Assembly (NCBI GenBank): GCA_938049385.1
Contig: CALIBQ010000024.1
Span: 1-55,423 of the forward strand
DNA length: 55,423 bases
Direction: 5' to 3'
DNA from: an uncultured Anaerolineae bacterium
Lineage (GTDB): Bacteria; Chloroflexota; Anaerolineae; JACIWP01
Part shown: positions 35,634 to 42,939 of the stretch, piece after piece
Layout of the letters: each line of letters begins with the position of its first letter
Position numbering within the stretch: position 1 is the first letter of the stretch
Program-made: the position numbers and the translations under genes
The notes under the pieces: generated by a model
What the model was told of the DNA's origin: nothing
The model's input: the letters and a program-made list of their open reading frames with translations, nothing else
Database searches by the model: none

Positions 35634-36419
35634 ATGGCATCGCCTGTGGTCATCAAAGGCACCAGCGAGGGCCTCATTATCGAGTTGGGTCAGGGGGACC
35701 TGCAGACCATCCTGCGCGAGCTGGATCAGAAGCTGGGTCAGTCCGCCCGCTTTTTCCGGGGTGGGCGTGTGGCCCTGCGGGTGGGTTCACGACTGCTCAA
35801 CCGCGATGAAATTGAGGCTTTGGGCAATGTATTGTATAAATGGGAGGTGACGCTCTGGGCGGTGGAGGCTGATCTGCCGGAGACGCGCGCCGCGGCGGAC
35901 AGCCTGGGGCTGGAGACGAGCATCCGGCCGGCCAGCCGCCCCCCCGTAGTTTCACGCGAGGCGCGCGAGGAGCCGTCGGAGGAGAAAGAGCCGGCCGGCG
36001 GCTGGGTGGCCAGCGAGGGACTGCTGGTGCGGCGCACCCTGCGGAGCGGCGCATCGCTGGTGCACCGGGGACATATTGTGGTAGTTGGAGATGTGAACCC
36101 CGGCGCGGAGGTGATCGCCGGCGGGGATATCGTCATCTGGGGAACCCTGCGCGGGCTGGCGCATGCCGGCGCCGGCGGGGATGAGGGAGCGGTCATCTGT
36201 GCTCTGCGCTTTCGACCGGAGCAGGTGCGCATCGCCGACGTCGTTGCGACACATGCCCAAGAGCCGGGGGTATCCGCCGGCCTGCCGCACATGGCCGTAC
36301 TGCGCGATGGGCATATTGTCCTGGAACCCTGGGTCGAAGGTGTGGGAGCGGCGGGCCGGCATCCCAGGGTTGTTTCCAGCCGCTGGTCGGGTTTCTGGCG
36401 CTGGTTGCGCCGGCGCTGA
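35634..36419 (+). CDS. minC: Septum site-determining protein MinC
   Basis: Inhibitor of FtsZ ring assembly. 261 aa with an N-terminal domain (about 1-100, beginning VVIKGTSEGLIIEL), a charged Pro/Glu-rich linker (about 105-130) and the C-terminal beta-helix domain with LRSGASLVHRGHIVVVGDVNPGAEV and the conserved DIVIWGTLRGLAHAG. It binds MinD. It starts three bases after the PBP2 stop. Confidence 0.94.
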   Translation: MASPVVIKGTSEGLIIELGQGDLQTILRELDQKLGQSARFFRGGRVALRVGSRLLNRDEIEALGNVLYKWEVTLWAVEADLPETRAAADSLGLETSIRPASRPPVVSREAREEPSEEKEPAGGWVASEGLLVRRTLRSGASLVHRGHIVVVGDVNPGAEVIAGGDIVIWGTLRGLAHAGAGGDEGAVICALRFRPEQVRIADVVATHAQEPGVSAGLPHMAVLRDGHIVLEPWVEGVGAAGRHPRVVSSRWSGFWRWLRRR

Positions 36420-36458
36420 TGGGGAGATGCGTTTCCACCAGAACGGAGGCGGTACCAT

Positions 36459-37262
36459 ATGGCAGGCAGGATCATTACAATCACTTCTGGCAAGGGCGGC
36501 GTGGGGAAGACCACTACCACAGCCAATATCGGCGTCGGGCTGGCACTGCTGGGCAAGAGCGTGGTCTGCGTGGACACCGATATCGGCCTGCGCAATCTTG
36601 ACCTGGTCATGGGGCTGGACAACCGCATTGTCTATGACCTGGTGGACGTGGTGGAAGGGCGCTGTCGGCTGAAGCAGGCACTGGTACGGGACCGACACCT
36701 GTCCGAGCTGTATCTACTGCCGGCGGCCCAGACGCGCGACAAAACCGCCGTCTCCGCGGCACAAATGCAGGCGCTGTGCGACGAACTGCGCAAGGAGTTT
36801 GACTTCATCCTGCTGGACTCGCCGGCCGGTATCGAGACGGGCTTCCACAACGCGCTGGCGCCGGCGGACGAGGTCATCATCGTCACCACGCCGGATGTCT
36901 CGGCAGTGCGGGATGCCGACCGTGCCATCGGATTTGTGGAGGCGCAGGAAAAGGGGCCGGCGCGGCTGGTGATCAACCGCATCAAATCGGACCTGGTGCG
37001 CAAGGGCGAGATGCTCACCATCGAGGACGTGGTGGAACTCCTGGCGATCGAGCTGATCGGCATCGTGCCGGAGGATGAGACGATCATCATGTCCACCAAC
37101 CGCGGCACGCCGGCGGCGATGGACCGCAAGTCGCTGGCCGGCCAGGCCTTCCGCAACATCGCCAAACGCCTGACAGGCCAGGAGGTGCCGTTCATGCCCC
37201 TGCCGTCCGATGACGGATGGCTGAAGCGGCTGACGCGCCTTGTACGCCCCACTTCTTCGTGA
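36459..37262 (+). CDS. minD: Septum site-determining ATPase MinD
   Basis: ParA/MinD-type ATPase, 267 aa. The deviant Walker A motif SGKGGVGKTTTT starts at about residue 10, then VDTDIGLRNLDLVMG and LLDSPAGIE. The C-terminal amphipathic membrane-targeting helix is recognisable (WLKRLTRLVRP). It recruits MinC to the membrane and is released by MinE. Confidence 0.96.
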   Translation: MAGRIITITSGKGGVGKTTTTANIGVGLALLGKSVVCVDTDIGLRNLDLVMGLDNRIVYDLVDVVEGRCRLKQALVRDRHLSELYLLPAAQTRDKTAVSAAQMQALCDELRKEFDFILLDSPAGIETGFHNALAPADEVIIVTTPDVSAVRDADRAIGFVEAQEKGPARLVINRIKSDLVRKGEMLTIEDVVELLAIELIGIVPEDETIIMSTNRGTPAAMDRKSLAGQAFRNIAKRLTGQEVPFMPLPSDDGWLKRLTRLVRPTSS

Positions 37263-37340
37263 GAGCAGATAACCGTTCGGGCGAGGGGGAACGAACCGAT
37301 GGCAGAAGGTGCCGCCAGGGGTTCAGAAGGGAGAGATGGC

Positions 37341-37610
37341 ATGGGAATCTTGGACAAGCTGACAAGCCGCCGCCAACCTTCCAGCCGAGCGGTGGCGAAG
37401 GAACGGCTTCAACTGGTGCTGGTGCAGGACCGGGTACAGCTCTCGCCCCATGTGCTCCAGGCCCTGAAAGATGACCTGATTGACACTATCTCCCGCTATG
37501 TGGAGATTGACCGGGAGGCAGTGGAAATCACCATTTCCCAGAATCAGCGTGAGAGCTGGCTGGTGGCGAACATCCCGCTTTCCCGCGGGCGCGCCGGCTC
37601 TCGCCGGTAA
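37341..37610 (+). CDS. minE: Cell division topological specificity factor MinE
   Basis: 89 aa starting MGILDKLTSRRQPSS, with the MinD-contact segment AKERLQLVLVQDR at about residue 22 and the dimer domain EIDREAVEITI. It stimulates MinD ATPase and sets up pole-to-pole oscillation. ATG 37341 is chosen, with AAGGGAGA upstream; an in-frame ATG at 37299 would add 14 residues that are not family-like. Confidence 0.92.
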   Translation: MGILDKLTSRRQPSSRAVAKERLQLVLVQDRVQLSPHVLQALKDDLIDTISRYVEIDREAVEITISQNQRESWLVANIPLSRGRAGSRR

Positions 37611-37629
37611 TTGGGCGGCTTGAAGAGAT

Positions 37630-38754
37630 ATGCGCAAGGTCAATTGGCGCCATTTTGACCTGCTGTTACTGCTGGCAACCGCTCTCCTGGTTGGATACGG
37701 CGTGCTGATGATATCCAGCGCGGTATCGGATTCGCCTGGCCTGCAGGAGCTTCCGCGACGCCAGGCGGTGTATGCCGGCATCGGCGCGGCGCTGATGCTG
37801 GCGGCCACGGTCATTGACTACCGTCATCTGCGCGACTTCCGCTATCCGATATATTTCCTGGCGCTGGGACTGCTGGTGCTGGTGCTGGCAGTAGGCGAGG
37901 AGAGCTACGGCGCCCAGCGGTGGGTCAATTTGCGCTTCTTCCCCATCCAGCCGTCGGAGATCGCCAAGATACTGCTCATCATTTTCCTAGCGGCATACTT
38001 CGACAGCCGGCAGGAGGAGATCGCCTCGTTCCGCACCTTTCTCTTCTCGTTGCTGTTTGTCCTGCCGGCGGTGGCGCTGATCATGGCCCAGCCCAACCTG
38101 AGCACCGCCATCTCTCTGCTGGTGTTGTGGGGGGTGATGGCCTTCGTGGCCGGCGTGCGCCTGCGCTACCTGTTCGGATTGCTGGCGGCCGGCGTGCTGG
38201 CCTCGCCGGCGCTGTGGGCACTGCTGGCGGACTATCAGCGCCAGCGCATCCTCATGTTCCTGAACCCTTCCAGCGACAGCATGGCCAATTACAACGTGTG
38301 GCAGGCCATGATCGGCATCGGATCGGGCGGTCTGCTGGGCAAAGGGTTCGCCATGGGCAGTCAAAGCCAACTGCGCTTTCTGCGGGTACGCTGGTCGGAC
38401 TTCATCTTTGCGGTGATCGGGGAGGAGCTGGGCTTCGTCGGCGTGCTGATCTTGGTGGGCCTGCTCATGCTGGTGGTCCTGCGGTTACTGCGCGGCGCCA
38501 TGCGGGCACGCGATATGATGGGACAGTTGATCGCGGTGGGCGTGGCGGCGCTCATCCTCTTCCAGAGCGCCGTGAATATCGGGATGAACATTGGGATGCT
38601 GCCGGCCACCGGCGTGCCGCTCCCCTTTGTCAGCAGCGGCGGCAGTTCGCTTATCGCCTTCCTGGTAGCAGAAGGTCTGGTGCAGAGCGTGAATCTGCGC
38701 CGGCTGAAAGTCGAATATCCCCTGGCCAGCCGGGTCGGGGGTTCTATGCCGTAA
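37630..38754 (+). CDS. rodA: Rod shape-determining glycosyltransferase RodA
   Basis: SEDS-family peptidoglycan polymerase, 374 aa with about ten membrane helices. Motifs are GAQRWVNLRFFPIQPSEIAK at about residue 95, VAGVRLRYLFG, WQAMIGIGSGGLLGKG and the C-terminal GMLPATGVPLPFVSSGGSS. RodA rather than FtsW is chosen from the company of mreBCD and PBP2. It follows minE by 19 bases. Confidence 0.94.
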   Translation: MRKVNWRHFDLLLLLATALLVGYGVLMISSAVSDSPGLQELPRRQAVYAGIGAALMLAATVIDYRHLRDFRYPIYFLALGLLVLVLAVGEESYGAQRWVNLRFFPIQPSEIAKILLIIFLAAYFDSRQEEIASFRTFLFSLLFVLPAVALIMAQPNLSTAISLLVLWGVMAFVAGVRLRYLFGLLAAGVLASPALWALLADYQRQRILMFLNPSSDSMANYNVWQAMIGIGSGGLLGKGFAMGSQSQLRFLRVRWSDFIFAVIGEELGFVGVLILVGLLMLVVLRLLRGAMRARDMMGQLIAVGVAALILFQSAVNIGMNIGMLPATGVPLPFVSSGGSSLIAFLVAEGLVQSVNLRRLKVEYPLASRVGGSMP

Positions 38755-38783
38755 TCATCCGATATTGGAGGAACAGGGAGATC

Positions 38784-40286
38784 ATGTCATCGGTACCGGT
38801 ACGCGTGCGCTTTGCCCCCAGCCCCACGGGCTATCTGCATGTGGGCGGGGCGCGCACGGCTTTATTCAACTGGCTGTTCGCGCGCCGGCATAACGGCGTC
38901 TTCATCCTGCGCATCGAAGATACCGACCGCACCCGCTATCAGGAGGACGCGCTGGAAGACCTGATGGCGATGCTCCGCTGGCTCGGCCTGGATTGGGATG
39001 AAGGGCCGGATGTCGGCGGCCCTTACGGCCCCTATTTCCAATCCCAGCGCCTGCACATTTACCAGGAATATGCGGAGAAGTTGGTGCGCGAGGGCCATGC
39101 GTACTACTGCTACTGCTCGCCGGAGCGCTTAGAGGCCATGCGGGAGGAACAGCGCAAGCGCGGCGAGCCGCCCGGCTATGATCGCCACTGCCGCTATCTG
39201 ACCGCCAAACAGCGCGCCGATTACGAGGCCCAGGGCATCCAGCCGGTCATCCGGCTGGCGGTGCCGCTGGAGGGACAGACTTCGTTCAACGATGTCATCC
39301 GCGGCACCATCACGGTGGACAACCGCAGTCTGGATGACCTGATCTTGCTGAAGTCGGATGGCTACCCCACCTATCATCTCGCCAATGTCATTGATGACCA
39401 TCTGATGCGCATCAGCCATATCATGCGGGCCGATGAGTGGTTGCCCAGCGTGCCCAAGCATGTCCTGCTGTATCAGGCGTTCGGCTGGGAGCCGCCGGTC
39501 TTCGCCCATCTGCCGGTTATCCTGGACCCGAGCGGGCAGGGCAAGATGAGCAAGCGCCGGCAGAGGGTGGGGGACAAGGAGCATTACGTGCTGGTGCGGG
39601 AGTTCAAGGAGGCCGGCTATCTGCCGGAGGCCATGTTCAACTTCCTCACCCTCGTCGGCTGGTCCCTGGACGACAAAACGCAGATCATGCCGAAGGAGCT
39701 GGCCATCCAGCACTTTGACCTGGAGCGCATCAACAAGGCGCCGGCGGCCTTCTCCTACGACAAGCTGGAGTGGATGAACGGCTATTATATCCGCCAGCTT
39801 TCGCCAGATGAGCTGGCGGAGCGGCTGGTGCCCTTCCTGGCCAAGGGGCTGGGGATAAGCGAGGAGGAAGTGCGCCGCCGGCCGGAGACCCGCCGGCTCG
39901 CGCCGCTGGTGCAGGAGCGCATCAAGGTGCTGAGCGAGGCGGTGGAGATGATGGATTTCGCCTTCCGCGACCATCTGGACTACCCGACGGAACAGCTTAT
40001 CGGCGAGAAAATGAGCGCCGAGGCATCCCTGGAGGCGCTGAGGCGCGCCCGGCAGGCTGTGGCGGCGCTGGAAACCTTCGATGCGCCGGCCATCGAGGCG
40101 GCTCTGCGCCCGCTGGTGGACGAGCTGGGCGTCAAGGCGCGCCAGCTTTTCGGCATTATCCGCATCGCCATCACCGGCAAGCCGGTGTCGCCCCCGCTGT
40201 TCGATTCTATGGCGGTGTTGGGCCAGGAGCGCTGTCTGCGCCGGCTGGATGAGGCCATCGAGCGCCTGGGACGGCTGGTGAAGTAG
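38784..40286 (+). CDS. gltX: Glutamate--tRNA ligase
   Basis: Class I aminoacyl-tRNA synthetase, 500 aa. The HIGH motif appears as PSPTGYLHVGGARTALFN near residue 10, and the KMSKR motif as GKMSKR at about residue 250. The C-terminal anticodon domain is present. It may be non-discriminating, since no separate Gln-tRNA synthetase is seen, but this is only a possibility. ATG 38784 with CAGGGAG upstream is the start; the frame runs open through rodA, which is not GltX-like. Confidence 0.96.
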   Translation: MSSVPVRVRFAPSPTGYLHVGGARTALFNWLFARRHNGVFILRIEDTDRTRYQEDALEDLMAMLRWLGLDWDEGPDVGGPYGPYFQSQRLHIYQEYAEKLVREGHAYYCYCSPERLEAMREEQRKRGEPPGYDRHCRYLTAKQRADYEAQGIQPVIRLAVPLEGQTSFNDVIRGTITVDNRSLDDLILLKSDGYPTYHLANVIDDHLMRISHIMRADEWLPSVPKHVLLYQAFGWEPPVFAHLPVILDPSGQGKMSKRRQRVGDKEHYVLVREFKEAGYLPEAMFNFLTLVGWSLDDKTQIMPKELAIQHFDLERINKAPAAFSYDKLEWMNGYYIRQLSPDELAERLVPFLAKGLGISEEEVRRRPETRRLAPLVQERIKVLSEAVEMMDFAFRDHLDYPTEQLIGEKMSAEASLEALRRARQAVAALETFDAPAIEAALRPLVDELGVKARQLFGIIRIAITGKPVSPPLFDSMAVLGQERCLRRLDEAIERLGRLVK

Positions 40287-40338
40287 GGGCAGGCCTCGTG
40301 TCTGCCCACGTAAGGGCAGGTACAAGACCTGCCCCTAC
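40283..40338. repeat. Palindromic intergenic hairpin overlapping the gltX stop
   Basis: Outer arms GTAGGGGCAGG (40283-40293) and CCTGCCCCTAC (40328-40338), and inner arms CTGCCC (40302-40307) and GGGCAG (40314-40319). It looks like a dispersed REP-type palindrome and may also act as a transcription brake. There is no T tract. Confidence 0.6.
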
Positions 40339-40353
40339 CGGAGGTTGCGGGAT

Positions 40354-41082
40354 ATGTCGTCTGACCGTCTGCAAGCTGTGTTCTTCGACCTGGGGTATAC
40401 CCTGATGTATTTCGACCCTCCTGTGGAGGAGCTGACACTGCGGGCACTGCGGGAAGCCGGCCTCCCTGTTGGGCCGGAGCAGGCCCTGCCGGCCCTGGGC
40501 CGGGTCTGGAAGGCCTACGCGCAGGAAGGTATCCAAAATCCCTTCCCGCCCACGCCGGAATATGATGCGGCCCGTGAGCTGGAGATGGAGCGCCAGCTCC
40601 TGCGCCATCTGGGCTGTGAGGATGAGGAAATTCGCCGGCGCTATCACGAGCGGCTGGAAGCGCTCTTTGCCCAACCGGGTGTGATGCGCCTGTACGATGA
40701 TGCCCTGCCGGCCCTGGAAAGGCTCAAGACACGGGGGTACCGCCTGGGCATTATCTCGAACTGGAGCTGGAACCTGGTGGACCGCTGTCGATACCTGGGC
40801 ATTGATGGATATTTCGACACCATCACCGCCTCGGCCTACGTGGGGTACAACAAGCCGCACCCGGCCATTTTTCAGCACGCGCTGGCGCAGGTGGGGGTCC
40901 CGCCGGCCGCGGCCGTGCATGTGGGCGATCAGTACGAGGCGGATGTGCGCGGGGCGCAGGCCGCCGGCATGACCGGCATCCTGCTCGACCGCGATGGGAA
41001 GGCGCCGGCCGCTCCCTGCCCGGTTATCCGCAACTTGGAGGAACTGCTTCGCTGGTTGGAAGACAAAGGGGCAAGCCGTTAA
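40354..41082 (+). CDS. HAD-superfamily hydrolase
   Basis: 242 aa, HAD type with a four-helix cap. Motif I reads FFDLGYTLMYF (nucleophile Asp near residue 11; the usual second Asp of DxD is Gly). Motif II is GIISNWSWN, the Lys of motif III lies in GYNKPHPAIF, and motif IV is VGDQYEADVRGA. The missing acid/base Asp occurs in some subgroups, so activity on an unusual substrate is possible. GGAGG lies before the ATG. Its stop overlaps that of thiN on the other strand by four bases. Confidence 0.85.
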   Translation: MSSDRLQAVFFDLGYTLMYFDPPVEELTLRALREAGLPVGPEQALPALGRVWKAYAQEGIQNPFPPTPEYDAARELEMERQLLRHLGCEDEEIRRRYHERLEALFAQPGVMRLYDDALPALERLKTRGYRLGIISNWSWNLVDRCRYLGIDGYFDTITASAYVGYNKPHPAIFQHALAQVGVPPAAAVHVGDQYEADVRGAQAAGMTGILLDRDGKAPAAPCPVIRNLEELLRWLEDKGASR

Positions 41083-41729
41083 GGATTCCCGCCGGCGCTC
41101 CGCCGGTGCACGACGAGGAGCCAGCCAGACGCGATTGTGACATTCGCTTCTGGCCCCAGCATGACGTTGCTCACCCCACGGCTGGGGCCCATGTACAGCG
41201 GCTCCCCCCGCAGGGGATATTCCAACCCATTGGTGACGATGCCCTCCACCACCGGGGATAGGGGAAGCAGGGAGACGATATCGCCGGCCGCGCCGCGCAG
41301 GATAACCTGCCGGTGCACCAGGAACAGCCGTTCCTGGCCGGCGATAATCTGCACCTCGCGATCCTCCAGCCGCGACCAGGTCAACAGCAGGATGTTGGCC
41401 ACGGTGTGATCCCACCGCCCGCCCAGCGCTCCCAGGATGAGGATTTCATCCGCCCCCTGGCGGACGGCATAATCCAGGGCCAGCTCTAAATCGGTCTCGT
41501 CCTTGCGGCTGGGATAGCGCAGGAGCACCGCGCCGGCCGCCTCCAGCCGATGCAGTGCCTCCTCGTCCAGCGAGTCCATATCCCCAATCACCACATGGGG
41601 CCGCAGGCCCCAGCGCAGGACGTGATGGGCGCCTCCGTCGGCGCAGATCAACAGGGGCGCGCCGGCGGCAGTTGCCTTTGCTCCTTCCTCATCCTCAATC
41701 ACGCCGTTCGCCACAATCACAGCCCGCAT
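41079..41729 (-). CDS. thiN: Thiamine pyrophosphokinase
   Basis: Converts thiamine to thiamine diphosphate with ATP. 216 aa with the family motifs LICADGGAHH, VIGDMDS, KDETDLELAL and LGALGGRWDHTVANI, then a C-terminal beta domain with PLSPVVEGIVTNGLEYPL. It is the last gene of the long minus-strand block, ten bases after the alpha/beta hydrolase gene. Its metabolic role seems unrelated to the others. Confidence 0.93.
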   Translation of the reverse strand: MRAVIVANGVIEDEEGAKATAAGAPLLICADGGAHHVLRWGLRPHVVIGDMDSLDEEALHRLEAAGAVLLRYPSRKDETDLELALDYAVRQGADEILILGALGGRWDHTVANILLLTWSRLEDREVQIIAGQERLFLVHRQVILRGAAGDIVSLLPLSPVVEGIVTNGLEYPLRGEPLYMGPSRGVSNVMLGPEANVTIASGWLLVVHRRSAGGNP

Positions 41730-41739
41730 GACTGCGCTC

Positions 41740-42522
41740 CTATCGGGTGCGCCGGCGCCATTCCTGCTTCAGCTCCAGACTGCGCAGGTCATCGCCGGCC
41801 TCGAAAAAGTCTTTCATTAGGCGGATGAACTTACTGCGCTCTTCCAGCATAGGGAAGTGCCGTGCCGCTTCGAAGTGGATCACCCGCGTGTTATAGCGCT
41901 CCGGGTGGATCAACGCTTCGTCCAGCGGTTTGACCATCGGGTCCTTGCGGCCGTAGACCAGGAGCACCGGCATATCCAGCAGGGACAGGGCGGCCGGGAT
42001 GTCCACATCCTCCACCGCATCCAAGGTCTGCTCGATGGCCTGCGGGTCGGTCTTGCCCAGCTCGCCGGCCAGCTCCGGGTACTCGTTCCAGCGGTAGCCG
42101 AAGAGGCCGAATACGCCCCTGCCGCCGCTGACCAGCGCTTTGCGGTTGAGCATGGCCGGCGCGATGGGGAGGCTGACCGCCATGAAGCGCTCGATGCGTT
42201 GGGGGAACAGGCCGGCGAAGCGCGCCCCCACCACCGCCCCCAACCCGTGGGAGATGAGGCTGAAACGCCAGATACCCATGTCTTCCAGGAAGGCGTCCAA
42301 CTGCATGACGAAATCGTTGAGGTCGGTGTACGGCGGCCGGCGCTCCGTATCCCCGAACCCCCAGAAGTCAAAGGCGTAACAGCGACAGCGGCTGGACAGC
42401 TCTTCCATGGTGTGCATCCAGTAACGCCATGAGCCGAGCCAGCCGTGCAGAAAGACGACCGGCCTGCCGCGTCCCACCGCCTCATAATGTACGAGCTTGC
42501 CGTCAATGACGATTGCGCTCAT
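41740..42522 (-). CDS. Alpha/beta hydrolase lacking the nucleophile serine
   Basis: 260 aa, alpha/beta-hydrolase fold (oxyanion motif VVFLHGWLGSW at about residue 22). The nucleophile elbow reads SHGLG (residues 91-95) where its paralogue in the same block has GHSMG, so Gly93 replaces the catalytic Ser. The acid (GRKDPMV) and the histidine (AARHFPML) are kept. It is probably non-hydrolytic, perhaps a ligand-binding or partner subunit. The ATG at 42522 makes it the same length as its paralogue; a TTG at 42543 is possible. It follows the CheY-like gene by 30 bases. Confidence 0.85.
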   Translation of the reverse strand: MSAIVIDGKLVHYEAVGRGRPVVFLHGWLGSWRYWMHTMEELSSRCRCYAFDFWGFGDTERRPPYTDLNDFVMQLDAFLEDMGIWRFSLISHGLGAVVGARFAGLFPQRIERFMAVSLPIAPAMLNRKALVSGGRGVFGLFGYRWNEYPELAGELGKTDPQAIEQTLDAVEDVDIPAALSLLDMPVLLVYGRKDPMVKPLDEALIHPERYNTRVIHFEAARHFPMLEERSKFIRLMKDFFEAGDDLRSLELKQEWRRRTR

Positions 42523-42552
42523 GACATCCCAGACATTTCCCAATAGGCCGGC

Positions 42553-42939
42553 CTATTCTGCCGGCGCACCCAGCTTCGCCAGCAAATCCTTGACCTGCTG
42601 GAGCAGTTCGTCCGGCGCGAAGGGCTTCAGGATATAGGCCACTGCCCCCAGCTCCATCCCACGCTGTATCTCAGCCGCCTGCCCCTTGGCCGAAAGGAAC
42701 ACGATGGGGATATCGCGCGTCTCGGGATACGCCTTCAGCTTCTCACAGGCCTCGAAGCCCGTCATGCGGGGCATGCGCACATCCATCAGGATGAGGCGCG
42801 GCTGTAGGGCACGCGCCTTGGCGATGCCGCTCTCCCCATCGTTCGCCTCTTCGACGTTCAGCCCGCCGAAGCGCAGGGTGAAAGCGATCAGCTCGCGGAT
42901 GTCCCGCTCATCCTCGACGACCAGAATCACATCACTCAT
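42553..42939 (-). CDS. CheY-like single-domain response regulator
   Basis: 128-aa receiver domain without output domain. Acidic pocket VVEDERD near residue 8, phospho-acceptor Asp53 in LMDVRMP, the Thr/Ser position in FLSAKG and the conserved Lys in LKPF. It overlaps the histidine kinase stop by four bases and is very likely its direct target. With no output domain, it must act by protein contact. Confidence 0.93.
   Translation of the reverse strand: MSDVILVVEDERDIRELIAFTLRFGGLNVEEANDGESGIAKARALQPRLILMDVRMPRMTGFEACEKLKAYPETRDIPIVFLSAKGQAAEIQRGMELGAVAYILKPFAPDELLQQVKDLLAKLGAPAE

Noticed and set aside
37920-38783. N-terminal extension of gltX through rodA
   Set aside because: Glutamyl-tRNA synthetase motifs begin directly after ATG 38784, which has a ribosome site; the rest is out-of-frame rodA.
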